A stretch of 6,802 nucleotides of DNA from Limnoglobus sp043757025. Its GTDB lineage: Bacteria; Planctomycetota; Planctomycetia; Gemmatales; Gemmataceae. Shown in pieces: positions 1 through 6,538 of the stretch. Both the position numbers and the translations under genes were made by a program. Position 1 is the stretch's first letter. The number at the start of each line of letters is the position of its first letter. Under the pieces are notes generated by a model that worked only from the letters and a program-made list of their open reading frames with translations, searched no databases and was not told the origin of the DNA. The DNA lies in contig JAYVQG010000205.1 in assembly GCA_043757025.1 (NCBI GenBank), positions 1 to 6,802 on the forward strand, in the 5' to 3' direction.

Positions 1-1
1 G

Positions 2-166
2 AAAGCGATGCGGAGTGCCGCAATCGCCTTGTTGGAAAGCAAGTATCGTTCGGTGCCGAAAGCGTTTCTCGAGCGAATTAACCAACTCGCTTACGACGAG
101 CTGCTAACGCTGGTCGTAAGCACCCCGAACTCCACATCGATGGAATCGCTGTTTCCTGCGAGTTGA
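2..166 (+). CDS. C-terminal end of an unidentified protein (5' truncated by window)
   Basis: An open frame runs in from the left edge and gives 54 residues before a TGA at 164-166. The translated tail begins KAMRSAAIALLESKYRSVPK, continues through an ERINQL...DELL stretch and ends in MESLFPAS. The pattern of a short helix, a 'alanine/leucine-rich, then Arg/Pro, then helix with Leu pairs' segment and a final '...ESLF' resembles the C-terminal tails of Rpn/DUF4351-type proteins (PD-(D/E)XK nuclease-like proteins common in planctomycetes). This is recognition by eye on a short fragment, and no catalytic residue lies in the visible part. The frame uses mixed third positions, less G/C-biased than the miaA or cytochrome genes. 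It converges on miaA with a gap of only 34 bases. Coding status is moderately supported; the family assignment is a weak guess. Confidence 0.5.
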   Translation, partial: KAMRSAAIALLESKYRSVPKAFLERINQLAYDELLTLVVSTPNSTSMESLFPAS

Positions 167-170
167 ACGA

Positions 171-190
171 TCGACGGACCCGCCGCTCGA
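171..190. terminator. weak imperfect hairpin between convergent genes
   Basis: TCGACGG at 171-177 can pair with CCG-C-TCGA at 183-190, giving a 7-bp stem with one bulged C (186) and a 5-base loop. It sits in the 34-base gap between the plus-strand gene end (166) and the miaA stop (201), where a bidirectional terminator would be expected. There is no T tract on either side, so it is a poor intrinsic terminator by the usual criteria and may be chance in G+C-rich DNA. Confidence 0.2.
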
Positions 191-200
191 TATCGCCACA

Positions 201-1130
201 CTACCCGACTGCAAACGCGGCCAACTGATCGGCCCGATCCGCCTGCACCACATGGCAACCCAGGCTGCGGAACCACGTCAGTTGCCGTTTCGCGAACTGC
301 CGCGTTCGCATCTGGACTTCCGCGATGGTGGCTTCGAGGTTCGGCGCTTCGCTTTCGAGATACGCAAAGAGTTCCCGATACCCGAGCGCTTGCCCAGCCT
401 CGCGGCTCAACGGTTGCGGAAGCGAACGCAGGCGGCGAGCTTCGTCGAGCCAACCGGCGTCGAACATCGTGCGGACGCGACGATCGATCCGGGCGTACAG
501 TTCTTCTCGCGGCCATTCGAGAATCGCACACGGTATCGCCGCGGTTATCGGCGTCGCATTCCCGAAACTCGGCGAATCCCACGTTTGTTGAAAGGAACTC
601 AGCGGCTGGCCCGTCAGATCGTAAACTTCGAGCGCCCTCACCACGCGGCGAATATCGTTCGGGTGCAACCGCGCGGCCGATTTCGCATCGATGGCCTTCA
701 ATCGCGCGTGCAATTCTGGCTTGCCGTGCCGTTCCGCGAACGCTTCCCATTTGAGGCGAATGGCCGGATCGGCAGGCGGGGCGTCGAACAAGCCGTGCCG
801 AATCGCTTTCAAATAGAGTGGCGTACCCCCAACGAACAACGGTCGTTTGCCGCGAGAACGAATCTCCGCACAGACGCTCGCGGCACGCTCCAACCACCAC
901 GCCACGTTTGCCGATTGATGCGGTGCGAGTTCGTCGAGGAGATGATGCGGAACCTCGGCGCGTTCCTGTGCCGTCGGCTTCGCGGTGCCGATGTCCATAC
1001 CGCGATACACCGTCATCGAATCCATCGCGACGATTTCCGCATCGATTTGCTTCGCTAACGCGATGGCCAGCGCCGACTTGCCGCTACCGGTCGGGCCGGT
1101 CAGAATCAACGCATCGGCGAAGGCAGACAT
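201..1130 (-). CDS. miaA: tRNA dimethylallyltransferase MiaA
   Basis: MiaA transfers a dimethylallyl group from DMAPP to N6 of adenine 37 in tRNAs reading codons that start with U. This is the first step toward ms2i6A and supports decoding accuracy; the enzyme is cytoplasmic. The 309-residue length is normal for the family. Visible landmarks: P-loop GPTGSGKS at residues 12-19; the DS..VYRGMDIGTAKP block at 37-52, whose Asp37 aligns with the catalytic Asp of E. coli MiaA; VGGTPLYLKA; LHPNDIRRVVRALEVY; the LYARIDRR segment; an ALGYRE block; and TRQFAKRQLTWFR near the C-terminus. The ATG (1128-1130) is preceded by AAGGTG at 5-base spacing, and the P-loop lies 11 residues in, as expected. The stop is TAG at 201-203. 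It is transcribed divergently from the large cytochrome gene and converges on the left-edge gene. No miaB, hfq or mutL neighbour is visible. The family call is very secure. Confidence 0.97.
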   Translation of the reverse strand: MSAFADALILTGPTGSGKSALAIALAKQIDAEIVAMDSMTVYRGMDIGTAKPTAQERAEVPHHLLDELAPHQSANVAWWLERAASVCAEIRSRGKRPLFVGGTPLYLKAIRHGLFDAPPADPAIRLKWEAFAERHGKPELHARLKAIDAKSAARLHPNDIRRVVRALEVYDLTGQPLSSFQQTWDSPSFGNATPITAAIPCAILEWPREELYARIDRRVRTMFDAGWLDEARRLRSLPQPLSREAGQALGYRELFAYLESEAPNLEATIAEVQMRTRQFAKRQLTWFRSLGCHVVQADRADQLAAFAVG

Positions 1131-1268
1131 GAGAACACCTTGTCGGGCACGTTATCGCGTCACTCTTCTTAAAGATACGCTTTCGACGAAGACTTGCCGG
1201 TACTTGTTCTCGACACTCGTTACGGTTACATAAACCCCACCGATCTCCCACCACTTTGAGTTCCCCGA
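1131..1268. promoter_or_regulatory. divergent intergenic region, presumed promoters for miaA and the cytochrome gene
   Basis: These 138 bases separate two divergently oriented genes, so both promoters should lie here. It contains A/T-richer patches (CTTCTTAAAGATA near 1164-1176 and GGTTACATAAA near 1224-1234) in otherwise G+C-rich DNA. A weak plus-strand sigma70-like pair is TTGTTC at 1204-1209 and TACATA at 1227-1232, with a 17-base spacer; the -10 matches the consensus at only three positions. On the minus strand the best -10-like hexamer is TATCTT, just upstream of miaA, with no convincing -35. No operator palindrome or riboswitch-like structure stood out. The promoter role follows from gene orientation; the exact boxes are speculative. 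Confidence 0.35.
1136..1141 (-). promoter_or_regulatory. ribosome-binding site of miaA
   Basis: On the minus strand the sequence reads AAGGTG TTCTC ATG. The AAGGTG is a good partial match to the AGGAGGTG consensus, with 5 bases before the ATG, and supports the start chosen at 1130. Confidence 0.65.
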
Positions 1269-4200
1269 ATGAACGCGCTCCTCTTCGCGCTGATACTGGC
1301 GATCCCGTCGGCGGATACCGTTACCTGGGTGCAGCCAGTCGGTAAGGGCGGCAAACTCCTCAACCTCGACTTTGAAACCGGCACGCTTCAAGATTGGACC
1401 GCCACCGGCGAGGCGTTCACCGGCCAGCCGATTGCGGGCGACACGGTTGCGCCGCGGCGTGCGGACAGCAAGTCCGACCATCAGGGGAAGTTCTGGATCG
1501 GCAGCTACGAGATACTCGGCGACAAACCGCGGGGCACGCTCACGAGTGTGCCGTTCGCGGTCACTCACCCGTGGGGCAGTTTCCTGATCGGTGGCGGTTC
1601 GCACGTCAAGGAAACTTGCGTCGAGATTGTCGCCACCGAGACGAAGGAAGTGATCTTCCGTGCGAGCGGCGACGAGAGCGAGAACCTGAAACGGGTAGCG
1701 TTCGACTCGACGAAATGGCACGGCAAAGAGATCCAGATTCGCATTGTCGACAAACATAGCGGCCATTGGGGGCACATCAACTTCGACGATTTTCGCTTCC
1801 ACACCGAGAAGCCGAAAGTCGACGAACGTGCGGCACAAGTTGCGGTGCCCGACGATTACAAATACGCGGGGCAGCAGCCCGAGGATGCGGCGAAGAACAT
1901 GACGGTGCCGAAGGATTTTTCGGTGTCGCTGTTTGCGGGCGAACCCGATCTGCACCAGCCGATTGCGTTCTGTTTCGACGATCGCGGGCGGTTGTGGGTG
2001 GTCGAAGCGTACACCTACCCGAAGCGGAACGCCGAGCCTGGCCCCGTGCTGAAAGATCGCAAGCTCGGCGACAAAATCTTGATCTTCGAGGACACCGACG
2101 GCGATGGCAAGTTCGACAAAAAAACCGTCTTCTTCGAAGGCTTGAACCTCGTTTCGGGCATCGAATACGGCTTCGGCGGCGTCTGGGTCGGTGCCGCGCC
2201 GTACATGTTGTTCATCCCCACCGATGCGAACGACAAAGCGGGCGAACCGAAAATTCTCCTCGATGGTTTCGGCTACGAGGACACGCATGAAACCCTGAAC
2301 AGTTTCATCTGGGGGCCGGATGGCTGGCTGTACGGCTGCCACGGCGTGTTCACGCACTCGAACGTCGGCAAACCCGGCACGAAGAACGCGGAGCGCACGC
2401 CGATCAACGCGGGCATCTGGCGGTATCACCCGACACGGCATTCGTTTGAAGTCTTCGCCCACGGAACTTCAAACCCGTGGGGACTGGACTACAACGCGCA
2501 CGGCGATTTCTTCATCGAAGCCTGCGTGATTCCGCACCTCTGGCACATCGTGCAAGGCGGCCGCTACCAGCGCCAGGCGGGGCAGCACTTCAACCCGTAC
2601 ACCTACGACGACATCAAAACGATCGCCGCGCACCGGCACTGGCAAGGCGCGAATCAGTGGGCGGGGAACGCGATCAGCGGCAGTCTCGGCGGCGGTCACG
2701 CGCACAGTGGGCTGTTGTGTTATCAGGGTGGAACGTGGCCGAAAGAATATCGCGGCAAGCTGTTCATGGGCAACATTCACGGGCACCGCATCAACGTCGA
2801 TGTCGTGAAACCGAACGGCAGCAGCTACGTCGGCGACCGCAATCCGGACTTCCTGTTCAGCCACGACAAGCATTGCATCATCGTCGGCATCCAGGCGGGG
2901 CCGGACGGCAACGTCTACTTCAGCGATTGGTCGGACAAGCAAGTTTGCCATCGCAACGAGCCAGAAATCTGGGACCGCACCAACGGCCGCATCTTCAAAA
3001 TCAGCCACAAAGACGCGAAGCCCGTCGTCGGGCTGGATTTGCAAAAACAGAGCGACGAAGAGTTGGTGAAACTGCAACTCTCCGACAACGAGTGGATGGC
3101 CCGGCACGCACGGCGGATTCTGCAGGAACGCCAGAGTAACATTCAGGAAGCGGCTTTCAAAATCCTCGAAACCGAGCCATCCGAACGAAACCGGCTTCGC
3201 GCGTTATGGACGCTCAACGCGACGGGTGCTCCACGCGACCGGATGACACGTCTCGCGGGTGCCGACACGTCCGCATCGGTGAGAAGCTGGGGTCTCCTTC
3301 ATTCCGAGGACCGTTACGACATGTACGAAACATCGGCAAAGAACGATCACTCACCACTGGTGCGGCGAACGCTAGCGACCATCGCGGGTCGGATTCCCGT
3401 TGAGAAGCGACGAACGCTTCTCGGTGAGTTGCTCGCTCACGCCGAAGACGCGAACGATCCCGTTCTGCCGTATCTCTACTGGTACGCGCTCGAACCGCTT
3501 TGCGCGGAAGTCCCGGCCACGGCGTTGAAGATCGCTGCCGATGGGAAGATCCCACTGGTCTTCCAGTTCGCGGCACGGCGAGTCGGTTCGCTCGGTACGC
3601 CGTCTGCCACGATGGCGCTAGTCAATGGTCTGAACGAGGCCACATCCGCTGAGCATCAGCTCGTGTATCTGCGCGGTCTGCAAGAGTCGGTGAGGGGGAA
3701 ACGGACCACCGCCGCCCCGAACGGCTGGAACGATGCATACGCCAAGTTGAGCAAAACTGAGAGTGCCGAGGTACGCCAACTTTCACAATCGCTGGCGGTG
3801 AAATTCGGCAACGTCGAGGCGATGAACGAACTTCGCGAGTTGATGTTTGAAGCAAAAAACGACGTCGCGAAACGACAGGCCTCACTGGCGACATTGCTCG
3901 AAGCGAAAGACCCGGCGCTGCCGAACTTCTTGCGACTGATGCTTGCGGACAAAGCGATGCGTGCCTCGTGCATTCGGGCACTCGCAGCCGTGGAGGAGAG
4001 CGACCGCACGCCGACGATGTTGCTCGCTCTGTATCCCACATTCAGCCCGGCCGACAAGCGCGACGCCGTCGCTACGCTGTCGAGCCGCGCGAGTTATGCG
4101 CTCGCATTGTTGGCTTCCGTCGAAGACAAATCGATACCGGCGTCGGACATACCCGCCGAGACGATTCGCCAACTTCGCAACATCGGTGACACGGCACTGT

Positions 4201-5279
4201 CAGCGAAGATCGCGGCCGTCTGGGGGACCGTTCGCGATACGCCCGCCGACCGCAAGAAATTGATCGCCGACTGGGCGAAGAAACTGTCACCGGCCACGCT
4301 GGCCCGCGCGGACATGTCGCAAGGGCGTGCGATTTACGCGAAGGTGTGTGCGCAGTGTCACACGCTCTACGGCACCGGTGGCAAGGTCGGCCCGGAGATC
4401 ACCGGCGCGAATCGGGCGGACCTGAACTACCTGCTCGAAAACATCTTCGACCCCTCCGCCGTCATTCCGAAAGAGTACGCCGCCACGAAACTCGAACTCT
4501 TCGATGGTCGCGTCATCACGGGCATCATTAAGGAAGAGACGAAGGCGACATTGACCGTCGCCACCGCAACCGAGACGCTGACGCTCGCCGTGACCGACAT
4601 CGAGAAACGCACGCCGTCGGCCGATTCGATGATGCCGAACGACCTGACGAAGACGCTTAACGATGTCGAGTTACAGGCATTGATCGCGTACCTGAAGCAC
4701 AACCAGCAGGTGCCGATTTTGGCGACGACGGAGAACATCAAAGACTTCTTCAACGGCAAGGATCTCGCCGGATGGGACGGCGATAATGATGTCTGGAGCG
4801 TCGAGAACGGCGAGATTGTCGGGAAGACGAAAACCGGGCTGAAGCGGAACACGTTCCTGAAGTCGCAATTCGACGTAGCCGATTTCCGCCTCAGTTTGAA
4901 GGTGAAATTGACGCCCAACAAAGAGAACAGCGGCGTGCAATTCCGTAGCGTGCCGTTGCCCGACGGCGAAATGCGCGGGCCACAAGCCGACATCGGCGCG
5001 GGCTGGTGGGGCAAGCTTTACGAGGAAAGTGGCCGTGGCTTGTTAGCCAAAGTGGGCGGTGAAACGCTCGTGAAACCCGACGACTGGAACGACTACACGA
5101 TCGAAGCGTACCAGGGCACGGTACGCATTCGCATCAACGGCACGCTCTGCACCGATTACCCGCAAGACGACTTACTCGCACGCCGTGGCCTGATCGCGTT
5201 CCAGGTCCATAGTGGCGGGCCGATGGAAGTGCGATTCAAAGAGCTGAAACTCGAACTGCTGACGGCGAAGCCGAAGTAA
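1269..5279 (+). CDS. secreted PVC-type dehydrogenase-like / c-type cytochrome / DUF1080 fusion protein
   Basis: This 1336-residue protein belongs to the Planctomycetes-Verrucomicrobia 'membrane-bound dehydrogenase / heme-binding CxxCH' family. Domain order by eye: short signal peptide 1-15 (cleavage likely after IPSA); a beta-rich N-terminal module about 16-190 (from LLNLDFETG to HWGHINFDDFRFH, with W167 and H169); a soluble-sugar-dehydrogenase-like propeller about 211-580, with a calcium-loop-like DTDGDGKFD at 275-283, HETLNSF from H340, and the conserved QGGRYQRQAGQHFNPYTYDD and GKLFMGNIHGHRINVD blocks; HEAT-like helices about 595-1010, with WYALEP at 738-743; a heme domain about 1015-1150, with CAQCH at 1027-1031 and likely axial Met in SMMP (1121 or 1122); and DUF1080 (3-keto-disaccharide hydrolase family) about 1155-1331, with NSGVQFRS at 1220-1227, W1273-N1274 and HSGG at 1314-1317. 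It likely acts outside the cytoplasmic membrane in carbohydrate oxidation or breakdown, but the substrate is unknown. An in-frame TGA at 1257-1259 makes ATG 1269 the first possible start; no clear Shine-Dalgarno precedes it. The frame is intact. Confidence 0.93.
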   Translation: MNALLFALILAIPSADTVTWVQPVGKGGKLLNLDFETGTLQDWTATGEAFTGQPIAGDTVAPRRADSKSDHQGKFWIGSYEILGDKPRGTLTSVPFAVTHPWGSFLIGGGSHVKETCVEIVATETKEVIFRASGDESENLKRVAFDSTKWHGKEIQIRIVDKHSGHWGHINFDDFRFHTEKPKVDERAAQVAVPDDYKYAGQQPEDAAKNMTVPKDFSVSLFAGEPDLHQPIAFCFDDRGRLWVVEAYTYPKRNAEPGPVLKDRKLGDKILIFEDTDGDGKFDKKTVFFEGLNLVSGIEYGFGGVWVGAAPYMLFIPTDANDKAGEPKILLDGFGYEDTHETLNSFIWGPDGWLYGCHGVFTHSNVGKPGTKNAERTPINAGIWRYHPTRHSFEVFAHGTSNPWGLDYNAHGDFFIEACVIPHLWHIVQGGRYQRQAGQHFNPYTYDDIKTIAAHRHWQGANQWAGNAISGSLGGGHAHSGLLCYQGGTWPKEYRGKLFMGNIHGHRINVDVVKPNGSSYVGDRNPDFLFSHDKHCIIVGIQAGPDGNVYFSDWSDKQVCHRNEPEIWDRTNGRIFKISHKDAKPVVGLDLQKQSDEELVKLQLSDNEWMARHARRILQERQSNIQEAAFKILETEPSERNRLRALWTLNATGAPRDRMTRLAGADTSASVRSWGLLHSEDRYDMYETSAKNDHSPLVRRTLATIAGRIPVEKRRTLLGELLAHAEDANDPVLPYLYWYALEPLCAEVPATALKIAADGKIPLVFQFAARRVGSLGTPSATMALVNGLNEATSAEHQLVYLRGLQESVRGKRTTAAPNGWNDAYAKLSKTESAEVRQLSQSLAVKFGNVEAMNELRELMFEAKNDVAKRQASLATLLEAKDPALPNFLRLMLADKAMRASCIRALAAVEESDRTPTMLLALYPTFSPADKRDAVATLSSRASYALALLASVEDKSIPASDIPAETIRQLRNIGDTALSAKIAAVWGTVRDTPADRKKLIADWAKKLSPATLARADMSQGRAIYAKVCAQCHTLYGTGGKVGPEITGANRADLNYLLENIFDPSAVIPKEYAATKLELFDGRVITGIIKEETKATLTVATATETLTLAVTDIEKRTPSADSMMPNDLTKTLNDVELQALIAYLKHNQQVPILATTENIKDFFNGKDLAGWDGDNDVWSVENGEIVGKTKTGLKRNTFLKSQFDVADFRLSLKVKLTPNKENSGVQFRSVPLPDGEMRGPQADIGAGWWGKLYEESGRGLLAKVGGETLVKPDDWNDYTIEAYQGTVRIRINGTLCTDYPQDDLLARRGLIAFQVHSGGPMEVRFKELKLELLTAKPK

Positions 5280-5290
5280 CGCGACATTCC

Positions 5291-5297
5291 GGGGGTG
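5291..5297 (+). promoter_or_regulatory. ribosome-binding site that decides the start of the flavoprotein gene
   Basis: GGGGGTG at 5291-5297 resembles the AGGAGGTG consensus and lies 6 bases before ATG 5304. The alternative in-frame GTG at 5295-5297 overlaps this motif and has no ribosome-binding site of its own at suitable spacing, so ATG 5304 is preferred. Confidence 0.6.
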
Positions 5298-5303
5298 CGG
5301 CCG

Positions 5304-6494
5304 ATGTCCCACACGTATCGAATTGGGATCGTCGGCTGCGGCGTGGCGGGCGCGGCGGCGGCGTTGTTTCTGGCACGCGATGGCCACCGCGTCACCATCG
5401 TCGAACAGGCACCCGAACTCGGGGCGAAGGGGGCGGGAATCCTTCTCCAAAAGTCCGGGCAGACGATCCTTCAGCACCTCGGCCTCCGCGAACACGTCCT
5501 GCAACATGCGGCCCCACTCGAAGAACTGTACGCGCGGCAACTCTCCGGCTCGACGCTCATTTGCACCCGCTATGCCGACTACGGCCCCGACTGTCGCGCG
5601 TACGGCGTGCATCGCGGCACGTTGTTCACCGCACTGCACGAACAGTTGGGAAAGTGCGACGTACAGATCGCCACGGGCTGCGTTTCGGTGGGTCGCGAGA
5701 TCGATTCGCAAAGCGTTTGGGTTCGCGATTCGTGCCAGCGCCGTCATGGGCCGTTCGACTTTCTGCTCGTCGCCGACGGTTCGCGTTCGCGGATGCGCGA
5801 AGCCTGCGGTATGCGTGCCCATACCTGGAAGTACGCACATGGCACGCTCTGGTTTATCGCGCCGCTGACGGTGCCGGGGCGGTTGTTGCAGGTCGTGCGT
5901 GGGAACCGGCAACTGTTCGGCCTGATGCCGATGGGCGACGGGCTTTGCACGATGTACTGGGGCCTGCCCGAACGCGATTACCCTGCGTTGCAGAAACGCG
6001 GGTTGGCTTCGCTCAAGCAGGAAATCTTGGCGTTTGCACCCGAATCGGAGCCGGTACTCGAACTCATCGCGGATATGCAGCAGTTGCTGTTTACGTCGTA
6101 CCGGCACGTCTGGATGCCGCGCTGGTTCGACCGCACGACGCTGTTTCTGGGCGATGCCGCACACGGCATGAGTCCGCACCTCGGGCAAGGGATGAACCTC
6201 GCGCTCGTCGATGCGTTCCGATTCTCCGAATGCTTGCGCGAATCCCGAACGCCACACGCGGCGTTCACCGCGTTCCGCCAACAACAACACGCGTACATCC
6301 GCTACTATTCGCTGATCACGTTCGCACTGTCGCCGTTCTTTCAATCCGATTGGCCCATCCTGGCTTGGGGGCGCGACATCGCGTTGCCACTACTGCCGAA
6401 GATTCCCTACGTGAAACGGCAAATGCTCATGACCGTAACGGGGATGAAGAGCGACTTCTTCGGCGGCGAGTTGCACCTGGGACGGTCGCACTGA
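5304..6494 (+). CDS. FAD-dependent monooxygenase-like oxidoreductase (PHBH fold)
   Basis: The 396-residue protein is a class A flavoprotein monooxygenase-type enzyme, which as a family uses NAD(P)H and O2 to hydroxylate or epoxidise organic substrates. Numbering from ATG 5304: the Rossmann dinucleotide motif GCGVAG at 11-16 ends its strand with the acidic residue of VTIVEQAP; HRGTL at 103-107 is the conserved Arg region; VADGSRSRMR carries the Asp-Gly motif at 158-159; and FLGDAAHGMSPHLGQGMNLALVDA begins its Gly-Asp FAD-ribityl motif at 283-284. The last 60 or so residues (PFFQSDWP... to SDFFGGEL) are rich in Pro, Trp and hydrophobics and may help membrane or lipid contact; this is inference. 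No signal peptide is visible, so it is probably cytoplasmic. It starts 24 bases after the cytochrome gene with no terminator between them, so cotranscription is likely. The substrate cannot be assigned: salicylate-, ubiquinone- and squalene-type relatives share these motifs. Confidence 0.9.
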   Translation: MSHTYRIGIVGCGVAGAAAALFLARDGHRVTIVEQAPELGAKGAGILLQKSGQTILQHLGLREHVLQHAAPLEELYARQLSGSTLICTRYADYGPDCRAYGVHRGTLFTALHEQLGKCDVQIATGCVSVGREIDSQSVWVRDSCQRRHGPFDFLLVADGSRSRMREACGMRAHTWKYAHGTLWFIAPLTVPGRLLQVVRGNRQLFGLMPMGDGLCTMYWGLPERDYPALQKRGLASLKQEILAFAPESEPVLELIADMQQLLFTSYRHVWMPRWFDRTTLFLGDAAHGMSPHLGQGMNLALVDAFRFSECLRESRTPHAAFTAFRQQQHAYIRYYSLITFALSPFFQSDWPILAWGRDIALPLLPKIPYVKRQMLMTVTGMKSDFFGGELHLGRSH

Positions 6495-6538
6495 GCCGTA
6501 CGAGGTGCTAAACTAACAGCTTCCCAGTGGAACAGAAC

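Noticed and set aside
252..1058. A 268-codon plus-strand open frame across miaA
   Set aside because: It is the mirror of the well-supported miaA gene; its product is Arg/Phe-rich and unrecognisable.
972..1103. MiaA departures from the textbook DSRQVYR and GGTGLY motifs (here DSMTVYR and GGTPLY)
   Set aside because: The same positions vary in proven enzymes (E. coli has DSALIYK and GGTMLY), and the catalytic Asp37 and P-loop are intact, so function is not in doubt.
1219..1230. Short direct repeat GTTACG-GTTACA upstream of the cytochrome gene
   Set aside because: Two 5-base copies are too short to separate from chance, and there is no third copy or symmetry to suggest an operator.
1152..2462. 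A 436-codon open frame on the minus strand opposite the start of the cytochrome gene
   Set aside because: It lies antisense to the strongly supported signal, N-terminal module and propeller coding sequence. Its product is low-complexity (rich in Arg, Val, Ala, Phe) without a recognisable motif. Long antisense frames are expected in G+C-rich genes with biased codon use.
5295..5303. GTG 5295 as start of the flavoprotein, adding three residues
   Set aside because: The GTG overlaps the GGGGGTG motif that best serves as the ribosome-binding site for ATG 5304, and the family N-terminus begins just before the Rossmann motif.
5172..6344. A 390-codon open frame on the minus strand opposite the flavoprotein gene
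   Set aside because: It is antisense to a gene with clear FAD motifs, and its Arg/Gln/Ala-rich product shows no domain. It is explained by composition.
6495..6538. Possible promoter or terminator between the flavoprotein and Uma2 genes (TAAACT near 6509)
   Set aside because: The -10-like hexamer has no -35 partner at proper distance, and no stem-loop could be drawn in the 44 bases.
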